From positions 1-13,204 of the forward strand of contig JAISTZ010000131.1 in assembly GCA_031272345.1 (NCBI GenBank): a stretch of DNA of 13,204 nucleotides, read 5' to 3'. How positions within the stretch are numbered: the first letter of the stretch is position 1; each line of letters begins with the position of its first letter. Both the position numbers and the translations under genes were made by a program. This DNA comes from Spirochaetaceae bacterium (GTDB lineage Bacteria > Spirochaetota > Spirochaetia > Treponematales > Treponemataceae). A model generated the notes under the pieces. That model made no database searches, was not told the origin of the DNA, and worked only from the letters and a program-made list of their open reading frames with translations. Positions 8,375 through 13,204 of the stretch are shown piece by piece.

Positions 8375-8400
8375 GGTGCCAGGCACATGTGCCTGGCACC
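8375..8400. repeat. Perfect 26-bp palindrome
   Basis: Two 13-base arms (GGTGCCAGGCACA and its exact complement) meet with no spacer. It lies between purB and the sigma factor gene. A GTGCCnGGCAC core resembles REP-type extragenic palindromes; an operator is the alternative. The right arm supplies a possible -35 box for the plus-strand promoter at 8393-8421. Confidence 0.8.
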
Positions 8401-8421
8401 AGGTGTATACAAAAGTATAAT
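8393..8421 (+). promoter_or_regulatory. Candidate sigma-70 promoter facing the sigma factor gene
   Basis: CTGGCA (8393-8398, 4 of 6 consensus), a 17-bp spacer and a perfect TATAAT (8416-8421) predict a +1 near 8428. An 11-bp motif TGT(A/C)TACAAAA occurs at 8404-8414 and 8423-8433 in direct repeat, on either side of the -10 box, as a repressor site would. Confidence 0.45.
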
Positions 8422-8427
8422 CTGTCT

Positions 8428-8490
8428 ACAAAAATGTACGCATGAAATCGCCCCGGACCGGCCAAAATCGAGCCCGGCGGGCTTTTTGGC
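8428..8490 (+). ncRNA. Candidate short RNA or attenuated leader
   Basis: Defined by the candidate promoter at 8393-8421 and the hairpin terminator at 8461-8490, giving a transcript of about 60 nt. It contains only a 3-codon frame (ATG TAC GCA TGA at 8434-8445) and no recognisable RNA family. It could be an independent small RNA, or the terminated leader of a second transcript for the sigma factor gene 100 bp on. Confidence 0.3.
8461..8490. terminator. Bidirectional intrinsic terminator-like hairpin
   Basis: Outer arms GCCAAAA (8461-8467) and TTTTGGC (8484-8490) enclose an inner stem AGCCC (8471-8475), loop GGC, GGGCT (8479-8483). A GC-rich stem followed by five T on the plus strand, with matching A on the other side, fits an intrinsic terminator. 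No plus-strand gene lies upstream, which makes its position notable. Confidence 0.6.
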
Positions 8491-8503
8491 GGGACGCGCT
8501 TCC

Positions 8504-8526
8504 AAGTGCTTGCAATGCAGTCACTT
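8504..8526. promoter_or_regulatory. Weak inverted repeat, possible enhancer site
   Basis: AAGTG (8504-8508) and CACTT (8522-8526) with 13 bases between lie at about -84 to -62 from the predicted sigma-54 +1, where an activator could bind. Arms are short; this is a guess. Confidence 0.2.
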
Positions 8527-8560
8527 AAAATTCCGTTTTGGCGGCAGGAAAAATGTCACT

Positions 8561-8577
8561 TTGGCACGATTCTTGCA
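8561..8577 (+). promoter_or_regulatory. Perfect sigma-54 (-24/-12) promoter
   Basis: TTGGCACG (8561-8568), four bases, TTGCA (8573-8577). The GG and GC doublets are 10 bp apart, exactly as required for RpoN holoenzyme. The predicted +1 is 8588, two bases before the ATG of the sigma factor gene. Such promoters need an enhancer-binding ATPase activator. Confidence 0.85.
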
Positions 8578-8589
8578 GTATGAATCGGC

Positions 8590-9420
8590 ATGAACAGAGA
8601 GATTTTTAAGTCCTATATGGCGCAAAGCAAGCGGTATCCGCCCCTTTCCGGAGATGAGGAAGCGGAGCTCTCCCGGCGGATTCACGCGGGGGATGAATCC
8701 GCCCGGCAGACTCTTGTGCTGAGCAACCTCCGGCTGGTGATCAGCATCGCGCGGAAATTCCACGAGTCCGGCCTCTCCCTGATGGACCTGATTCAGGAGG
8801 GCAACCTGGGGCTTACGGTGGCGGCCTCCAGGTATCACTATTCGTACCACACCCGGTTTTCTACCTACGCCTATGCGTGGATAGCCCAATACATCCTCCG
8901 CTACATCCTGAGCAAGAGCCCGGTGATCGCGGTGCCCCACAGGAAGTCCGAGCTGATCCGGCAGATCCAGGCCGCCCGGAATCACCTGCTGCAGCAGAAG
9001 GGATCCCCGCCGGGCACACGGGAGATCGCCGACTACCTGAACATGCCCGTCAAACTCGTTGCCCGGACGCTCAAATTCGTGTACACCGTCACGAGTCTGG
9101 ACGTGGAACTGGAGTCCTTCCCGGGGCTCACCCTGGGGGACTTCGTGCCGGACCCCTGTCTTACCCCGGAGGCCCTGGTCCTCCGCAGCATGGAAGCCGC
9201 CCAGGTGACGACTCTCCTTTCCGAACTGCCCCGGATCGAGCGGAAAATCATCTACCTCCGCTACAACTTCGGGGGGGCCGAAAAAAAGACCCTCCGGGAA
9301 ATCGGAATCCTCCTGGGGATTTCCGCCGAGGCGGTCCGTCAGACCGAACGCCGGGCCCTGGCGCGGCTCAAGCAGATTTGCCTCACCAGGGGAATCAAGG
9401 CCGCGGGCATGACCGCTTGA
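8590..9420 (+). CDS. RNA polymerase sigma-70-family factor (alternative)
   Basis: A 276-aa group 2/3-type sigma factor. Region 1.2-like N terminus 'IFKSYMAQSKRYPPLSGDEE' is followed by region 2.1-2.2 'NLRLVISIARKFHESGLSLM' and 'DLIQEGNLGL' (66-75, core binding), and region 2.3-2.4 'TYAYAWIAQYILRYI' (W97, Q100; promoter melting and -10 recognition). Region 3 contains 'TREIADYLNM', and region 4 is a helix-turn-helix 'TLREIGILLGISAEAVRQTE' (about 234-253; -35 recognition). It lacks the long region 1.1 and non-conserved insert of the primary RpoD, so it is an alternative factor, perhaps RpoS- or RpoH-like. Exact class cannot be set from sequence reading. The start at 8590 is needed to keep region 1.2 and has no Shine-Dalgarno; transcription is predicted to start 2 nt upstream from a sigma-54 promoter. 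The SfsA-Uri gene follows 31 bp on, probably in the same operon. Confidence 0.9.
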   Translation: MNREIFKSYMAQSKRYPPLSGDEEAELSRRIHAGDESARQTLVLSNLRLVISIARKFHESGLSLMDLIQEGNLGLTVAASRYHYSYHTRFSTYAYAWIAQYILRYILSKSPVIAVPHRKSELIRQIQAARNHLLQQKGSPPGTREIADYLNMPVKLVARTLKFVYTVTSLDVELESFPGLTLGDFVPDPCLTPEALVLRSMEAAQVTTLLSELPRIERKIIYLRYNFGGAEKKTLREIGILLGISAEAVRQTERRALARLKQICLTRGIKAAGMTA

Positions 9421-9451
9421 CAGGGCCGGAAGGCCGGAACAAGCTTACCCC

Positions 9452-10597
9452 ATGTTTTTTACCAGAGACAGGGAGGCCCTCCTGGTTGAGCGGCCCAACC
9501 GGTTCGTCATCATCGCCAGGGACAGCGCCTCCGGGGAGCTCCTCACCTGCCACTGCCCCAACCCGGGGCGGCTCCTGGAGTTCGTCTTTCCGGGGATGCC
9601 CCTGATTCTGGAAAAACGCGGGGACAATCCCGCCGCCAAGACCCGGTGGACCGCCGCGGCTGTCCGGTACGGGGACTCAATCGTGCCCCTCTTCTCTTCC
9701 AGGGCAAACGGTGCGGCGGAGCAATTGATTTTGAAGCATATCATCCCGGGTCTTGTGTCGGTGAGGCCGGAATTCCGGGTTGGGGATTCCCGGTTCGACT
9801 TTCTCTGCGAGGACTCCCGCCGCCGGCGTCACCTGGTGGAGGTGAAATCCTGCTCCCTGGTGGCCCACGGCACGGCCATGTTCCCGGACGCCCCCAGCGA
9901 GCGGGCCATAAAACACCTGCGGGAGCTGGCGGCCCTGCGCGGCGAAGGGTACACGGGGCACGTGCTCTTTGTGGTGAACCACGGCAGTCCCTCCCGGTTC
10001 ATCCCGAACCTGCACACGAGCCCCGCCTTTGCGTCGGAACTAAGCCGTCTCTCCGGCACGGTGCGTGTCCACGCGGCCCTGGTCCACTGCACCGGGGAGG
10101 GGGAGGCTGTCCTGGTTGACCCGGCCCTGCCGGTGGATCTCTCCTTCGGGGCCCTGGCGGCCCAAAACCGGGGCTCCTACCTGGTGATCTTCCGGTTCGA
10201 TGAGGACCAGCGCATCCAGGTGGGCGCCCTGGGGGAAGTTGACTTTCCCAGGGGCTGGTACGCCTACGCCGGGTCGGCCCAAAAGAATCTCTCCCAGCGT
10301 CTTGCCCGTCACCTCAGGCGTACCCGGAAGAACAAACACTGGCACGTGGACTACCTCATCCCCTTTTCCACGGGCAAGATAACCGCCCTCCCGGTGATGA
10401 CGGCCCGCAACGAGGAGTGCCGCCTGGCGGCCATGTGCCGGGACAACGGCGGAAAGACCCTGTGGCCGGGCAAACGGATCGGGGCCTCGGACTGTTCCTG
10501 CGCAAGCCACCTCCTCTGGTTCCCGGAAAATCCCCTCAGGAGCAGGGGCTTTGTGGACGATTTCCTCCGCTTCCGCCACGCCTGGCTGCGGGCCTAA
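9452..10597 (+). CDS. sfsA: SfsA fused to a Uri/DUF123 GIY-YIG-type domain
   Basis: A 381-aa two-domain protein. Residues 1 to about 230 are SfsA: an OB-like N-terminal part with 'LLTCHCPNPGRLLE', then a PD-(D/E)XK nuclease-like core with D116 in 'RFDFL' and E130-V-K132 in 'HLVEVKSCSLV', and 'HVLFVVNH'. Residues about 241-381 match the Uri superfamily (DUF123, GIY-YIG relative): 'GSYLVIFRF', 'WYAYAGSA' (Y270, Y272, G274), 'RLARHLRR', 'NKHWHVDYLI' (294-302) and 'GASDCSCASHL' (344-354). SfsA was named from E. coli sugar-fermentation phenotypes and binds DNA; nuclease activity of both domains is inferred from fold. Both active-site motifs look intact. No Shine-Dalgarno precedes the ATG; translation may be coupled to the sigma factor gene 31 bp upstream. 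No alternative start gives a better N terminus. No clear terminator follows. Confidence 0.88.
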   Translation: MFFTRDREALLVERPNRFVIIARDSASGELLTCHCPNPGRLLEFVFPGMPLILEKRGDNPAAKTRWTAAAVRYGDSIVPLFSSRANGAAEQLILKHIIPGLVSVRPEFRVGDSRFDFLCEDSRRRRHLVEVKSCSLVAHGTAMFPDAPSERAIKHLRELAALRGEGYTGHVLFVVNHGSPSRFIPNLHTSPAFASELSRLSGTVRVHAALVHCTGEGEAVLVDPALPVDLSFGALAAQNRGSYLVIFRFDEDQRIQVGALGEVDFPRGWYAYAGSAQKNLSQRLARHLRRTRKNKHWHVDYLIPFSTGKITALPVMTARNEECRLAAMCRDNGGKTLWPGKRIGASDCSCASHLLWFPENPLRSRGFVDDFLRFRHAWLRA

Positions 10598-10604
10598 GGA
10601 AAAA

Positions 10605-10620
10605 TGTGAAAAAAATCACA
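10605..10620. promoter_or_regulatory. CRP/FNR-family operator 1 (TGTGA-N6-TCACA)
   Basis: A perfect TGTGA-N6-TCACA palindrome, extendable by one pair (A...T, 10604-10621), begins 8 bases after the sfsA stop. This is the consensus core for CRP-type regulators. Its centre is about 119 bp upstream of the predicted lipoprotein transcription start. Confidence 0.6.
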
Positions 10621-10637
10621 TAATTCCCTGGGAAAAA

Positions 10638-10653
10638 TGTGATAAAAATCACA
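10638..10653. promoter_or_regulatory. CRP/FNR-family operator 2 (TGTGA-N6-TCACA)
   Basis: A second perfect TGTGA-N6-TCACA site. Centres are 33 bp apart, about three helical turns, so two dimers would sit on nearly the same face. The flanks GGAAAAA before both sites are also shared, so the sites form a 33-bp tandem repeat (10598-10630 and 10631-10663) with a decayed start of a third unit near 10665. Confidence 0.6.
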
Positions 10654-10696
10654 AAATCACCGGGGGAAAATGCGGGGGGACCCGTCCGGCAGGGGC

Positions 10697-10725
10697 TTGA
10701 CAAACAGGCGATTTTTTTATATTCT
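10697..10725 (+). promoter_or_regulatory. Strong promoter of the lipoprotein operon
   Basis: A perfect TTGACA (10697-10702), a 17-bp spacer with a T-run and TATTCT (10720-10725) predict a +1 near 10732. The next 117 nt hold a paralogue remnant before lipoprotein 1. Confidence 0.7.
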
Positions 10726-10729
10726 ATGT

Positions 10730-10837
10730 ATGGATGGATGTTTATCGTTCCGATACTATAACATAGGACTCCAGGGGCGGGCCCTACCCCCACACCAGAA
10801 CGTCCTCCACAAGGTTCGTCCGGTGCGGAGATTTTAA
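10730..10837 (+). pseudogene. C-terminal stub of a lost lipoprotein paralogue
   Basis: A 35-codon frame ends in 'QNVLHKVRPVRRF', matching the end of lipoprotein 1 ('KNALHKVRPVRRF') almost exactly, preceded by 'GRALP' against 'GWALP' with the residues between deleted. The DNA around the following ATG is also alike at both gene junctions. This is the tail of an earlier copy whose body was deleted, leaving its stop 11 bp before lipoprotein 1. Tandem ATGs (10726, 10730, 10734, 10738) arise from a short ATGG repeat at its start. The frame might still be translated as a short peptide, but nothing suggests a function. Confidence 0.7.
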
Positions 10838-10848
10838 AGGAACATGGC

Positions 10849-12450
10849 ATGAAAAAGAGCGGTATAGGCAGACTGATCATCCTTTCAGGCATCACGGCGT
10901 TTCTGGCAGCCTCCCTTGCGGGGATTCTGGCCGGGTGTGATTTTGACCAGATTAAATACGATCTGGGGATTTTCTCGCCCCCGGCCGTCTACACCGTCAC
11001 CTACAAGGCCGCCGGCGGGGAAATTACTGGGACGCCGCCCGGCCCCCAGACCGTGACCGAGGGGACTTCCATAAAACTTGCGGGACCGGGCGGCCTGGCG
11101 TGGAACGACCGCGAGTTCACGGGCTGGCTCACCCCCGAGGGGACGAAGCAGCCGGGCGACGAGTATACGGTAACAAAAAACACCACCTTCTACGCCCAGT
11201 GGGACGGCGTCTGCACCCTCACCTACGACCTCAACGGCGGGAGCGGCACAGCGCCCGAGCCTGTGACAGGTGTAACGCCCGGCACAACGGTCCCGGTGGC
11301 CTATCCTGAGGGTTTGACCCATCCTGACGGCCTTGTGTTCGTCGCCTGGGCGGACGGCACGGGAGACCGGTACCACTGGGATTCCGCGTTGTACCCGGCA
11401 ACGGTAACGGTGGACCGCGATACAATCCTCTACGCCCAGTGGGGCTGCACCGTCACCTACCACGCCAACGGCGCGACCGCGGGGAGCCCGCCTGCCACGG
11501 TGTACCTGGCGCCCGGTGATGGGCCGTATACGGCGGCCTCCGGGGCGACGCTGGCAAAGAACGGCCAGGCGTTCATCGGCTGGCGGCTCGGCGCGGGAGC
11601 GGACGGGGATTTGTATGTGCCGAACGACGACAACGCGCCCCATAAGACGCTGACGAGCCTGGAGGATAAGGCGGTTGACGGCAACATCGACCTCTACGCG
11701 ATCTATATGGGCGATTATTGCGAGGGCGGCTATGTCTTCTATGCCAAGCCCTCCTACTCGGAAGGCTGGCGCTTCCTCGCGGCCGCGCCTGCGGACCTGG
11801 AGGTTCCGGGGCGTCTCATCCAATATGAAGACGGTAGAGAACCGAAAGACTGGGCGGACAGGTTCTACTTTGAAAAGGAGCGCGCCTCCTATGACCGTGA
11901 GTTCTATGAAAATATCACGGCTGTAGATGTAGAAGCACTTACAAACCCTGCCGAGGGTGCTGCAGCAATAGGTATGGGCAAAGCGAACACGGCTGCGCTG
12001 AACAATTACACCACCGGTAACTATGGTGGGGTTACTATCGGAGGCTCCGCCGCGTATTACTGCGATACCTACGTCTCCGGTAATAAGGATGACTGGTTCC
12101 TGCCGAGCATCGGCGAACTGAAGGCGCTCTATGACTTTGTTTTTGAAAGCGGGAACACACCTGGCCTTGATACCGGGCACGGCGTGTACTGGTCTTCCAA
12201 TCAACATTATGACATCACCAAAGCCCCGGACGACCTGCGAAACCCCAACGACCCCAAAGCTAATCAGGCCTTCGAGGCGTGGGCGCTCCGCTTTGGGGAG
12301 TCGAACGAGGGGTGGACGGGGCAGTTTGCTTCGCAAAATGTTGGTGCTTGGGGTGTGGAAGGATGGGCCCTCCCCTCACTGGATCGGGGCGAACCTTCCA
12401 CCCACAGCAAGAACGCCCTCCACAAGGTGCGCCCGGTGCGGCGGTTTTAG
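10849..12450 (+). CDS. Lipoprotein with three B-repeats and a DUF1566/FISUMP-like C-terminal domain
   Basis: A 533-aa predicted surface or periplasmic lipoprotein. The signal peptide has a KK start, a hydrophobic core and the lipobox 'LAGC' with lipidated C30. Residues about 47-118, 119-198 and 199-288 are three InlB B-repeat-like (Listeria-Bacteroides/Flg_new type) modules, recognised by 'VTYxxNGG', 'FxGW' or 'FVAW', and the closing 'YAQW' (the third ends 'YAIY'). From about 290 comes a C-terminal domain with 'EGGYVFYAKPSYSEGWRFLA', 'KDDWFLPSIGELKALY' (D415-W416), 'YWSSNQ' (447-452) and 'KVRPVRRF' at the end, as in DUF1566- or FISUMP-type domains of treponemes and Bacteroidetes. No enzymatic motif is seen; ligand binding or adhesion is the usual guess for such repeats. 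AAGGAA Shine-Dalgarno at 10837-10842. A near-copy starts 10 bp downstream. Confidence 0.85.
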   Translation: MKKSGIGRLIILSGITAFLAASLAGILAGCDFDQIKYDLGIFSPPAVYTVTYKAAGGEITGTPPGPQTVTEGTSIKLAGPGGLAWNDREFTGWLTPEGTKQPGDEYTVTKNTTFYAQWDGVCTLTYDLNGGSGTAPEPVTGVTPGTTVPVAYPEGLTHPDGLVFVAWADGTGDRYHWDSALYPATVTVDRDTILYAQWGCTVTYHANGATAGSPPATVYLAPGDGPYTAASGATLAKNGQAFIGWRLGAGADGDLYVPNDDNAPHKTLTSLEDKAVDGNIDLYAIYMGDYCEGGYVFYAKPSYSEGWRFLAAAPADLEVPGRLIQYEDGREPKDWADRFYFEKERASYDREFYENITAVDVEALTNPAEGAAAIGMGKANTAALNNYTTGNYGGVTIGGSAAYYCDTYVSGNKDDWFLPSIGELKALYDFVFESGNTPGLDTGHGVYWSSNQHYDITKAPDDLRNPNDPKANQAFEAWALRFGESNEGWTGQFASQNVGAWGVEGWALPSLDRGEPSTHSKNALHKVRPVRRF

Positions 12451-12460
12451 GGGACAGGGC

Positions 12461-13204
12461 ATGAAAAAACACGGTATAGCCAGACTGATAATCCTCTCAG
12501 GTATAACGGCGGCCTCTCTTGCGGGGGTTCTGGCCGGGTGTGATTTTAACCGGATTAAATACGATCTGGGTATTTTTGAAAAGCATCAGGATTACACCGT
12601 GACCTACGAGGCCCCCGGCGCGGACGGTCCCGTGCCCCAGCCGGAGACCGTAACCGGGGGGACTTCCATCACCCTTGCGGGGCAGGGCGCCTTGGCGCGG
12701 GAGGGCTACAAGTTCGACGGCTGGCTCACCCCCGAGGGACTGCGGCAGCCGGGCGAGAGCTATACGGTAACGGAAAACATCACCTTCTACGCCCAGTGGA
12801 CGCAGGTGTTCACCGTCACCTACGACCTCAACGGCGGGAGCGGCAAAAAGCCAGCGGATGTAACCGGTGTGGCCGGCCTCGTACAGGTCGCCTCTGCGGC
12901 GGATTTGACGCCTCCCCCAGGCAAAGTGTTCGTGGGCTGGACCAAAAACAAGAACGGCGAGGGAACCCGTTACCGCTCTGATTCCACAGCCTCCAACAAG
13001 ATAACGGTGACCGGCAATATAACCCTCTACGCCCAGTGGGGCTACTCCGTCACCTATAACGCCAACGGCGCGACCGCAGGCACCCCGCCCGCCACGGCGT
13101 ACCTGCTGCCCGGTGAAACGCTTACGGTGGCCTCTGGAAGGACGCTGAAAAAGAACGGCATGAACTTTATCGCCTGGAGCCGCTATCAGGGCGAAACTGA
13201 GTGG
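12461..13204 (+). CDS. Paralogous B-repeat lipoprotein, 5' part
   Basis: An open frame of 248 codons runs to the window edge with no stop. It opens MKKHGIARLIILSGITAASL, with lipobox 'LAGC' and C27, then 'DFNRIKYDLGIF', almost the same as in lipoprotein 1 (differences include three residues missing from the signal core). Two full B-repeats end at 'YAQW' 110-113 and 190-193, and a third starts 'GYSVTYNANGATAGTPPATA'. The two 'tacgcccagtgg' repeat ends are 240 nt apart, the same distance as in lipoprotein 1 (11191 and 11431). Start supported by homology and an AGGGGA Shine-Dalgarno overlapping the previous stop, so translation is likely coupled to lipoprotein 1. The middle diverges more than the signal peptide. 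A DUF1566-like C-terminal domain is expected beyond the edge but not seen. Confidence 0.88.
   Translation, partial: MKKHGIARLIILSGITAASLAGVLAGCDFNRIKYDLGIFEKHQDYTVTYEAPGADGPVPQPETVTGGTSITLAGQGALAREGYKFDGWLTPEGLRQPGESYTVTENITFYAQWTQVFTVTYDLNGGSGKKPADVTGVAGLVQVASAADLTPPPGKVFVGWTKNKNGEGTRYRSDSTASNKITVTGNITLYAQWGYSVTYNANGATAGTPPATAYLLPGETLTVASGRTLKKNGMNFIAWSRYQGETEW

Noticed and set aside
8434..8445. Three-codon frame in the candidate small RNA as a leader peptide
   Set aside because: It has no ribosome site and no codon bias pointing to an amino-acid attenuator.
10726..10740. ATGG tetranucleotide repeat as a phase-variation tract
   Set aside because: Only about three units, two or three with exact match; too short for slippage-based switching, and the frame it opens is just a relic.

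Overview
The window reads as chromosomal DNA of a GC-rich bacterium. A Treponema-like spirochaete, of the kind found in termite guts, is my best guess. This rests on the two tandem lipoproteins that combine B-repeats with a C-terminal 'EGGxxFY / DWFLPS / YWSS / VRPVR' domain, a combination common in treponemes, and on the general gene content. It is an inference, not something the sequence proves.

Layout. (1) 1-756, minus strand: the first 64 codons of an unrecognised gene, then an ORF6N-domain gene broken by an in-frame TAG. (2) 959-1715, minus strand: a two-gene unit of a DUF5678-like small protein and a retropepsin-like aspartic protease. Regions 1 (second gene) and 2 lie between two identical 34-bp G-rich direct repeats (312-345 and 1877-1910). 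(3) 2144-5866, plus strand: housekeeping genes for SecA, a NifU C-terminal-domain Fe-S protein and a SlyD-type FKBP isomerase with a Cys-rich tail. (4) 5899-8356, minus strand, convergent: adenylosuccinate lyase (purB), then a 3-hydroxyacyl-CoA dehydrogenase (hbd-like) with its own strong promoter; the dehydrogenase lacks the usual catalytic Glu. (5) 8357-8589: a dense divergent regulatory region with a perfect 26-bp palindrome, a plus-strand promoter followed by a hairpin terminator, and a textbook sigma-54 promoter. (6) 8590-10597, plus strand: a sigma-70-family factor followed by a fusion of SfsA with a Uri/DUF123 GIY-YIG domain. (7) 10598-13204: twin perfect TGTGA-N6-TCACA operators, a strong promoter, a leftover C-terminal stub of a lost paralogue, and two tandem lipoprotein genes, the second cut by the window edge.

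Two regulatory patterns stand out. First, four genes on both strands with no Shine-Dalgarno sequence (the partial gene at 194, the ORF6N gene at 721, secA at 2179, purB at 8321) each have a sigma-70 type promoter with a 17-bp spacer whose -10 box ends exactly 6 nt before the ATG, so the A of the ATG is the predicted +1. This suggests leaderless mRNAs, while most neighbours (1666, 1429, 5078, 5369, 6741, 10849) have ordinary Shine-Dalgarno leaders. Second, the sigma-70-family gene is preceded by a perfect -24/-12 sigma-54 promoter with a predicted 2-nt leader, an architecture that recalls the RpoN-RpoS cascade of Borrelia.
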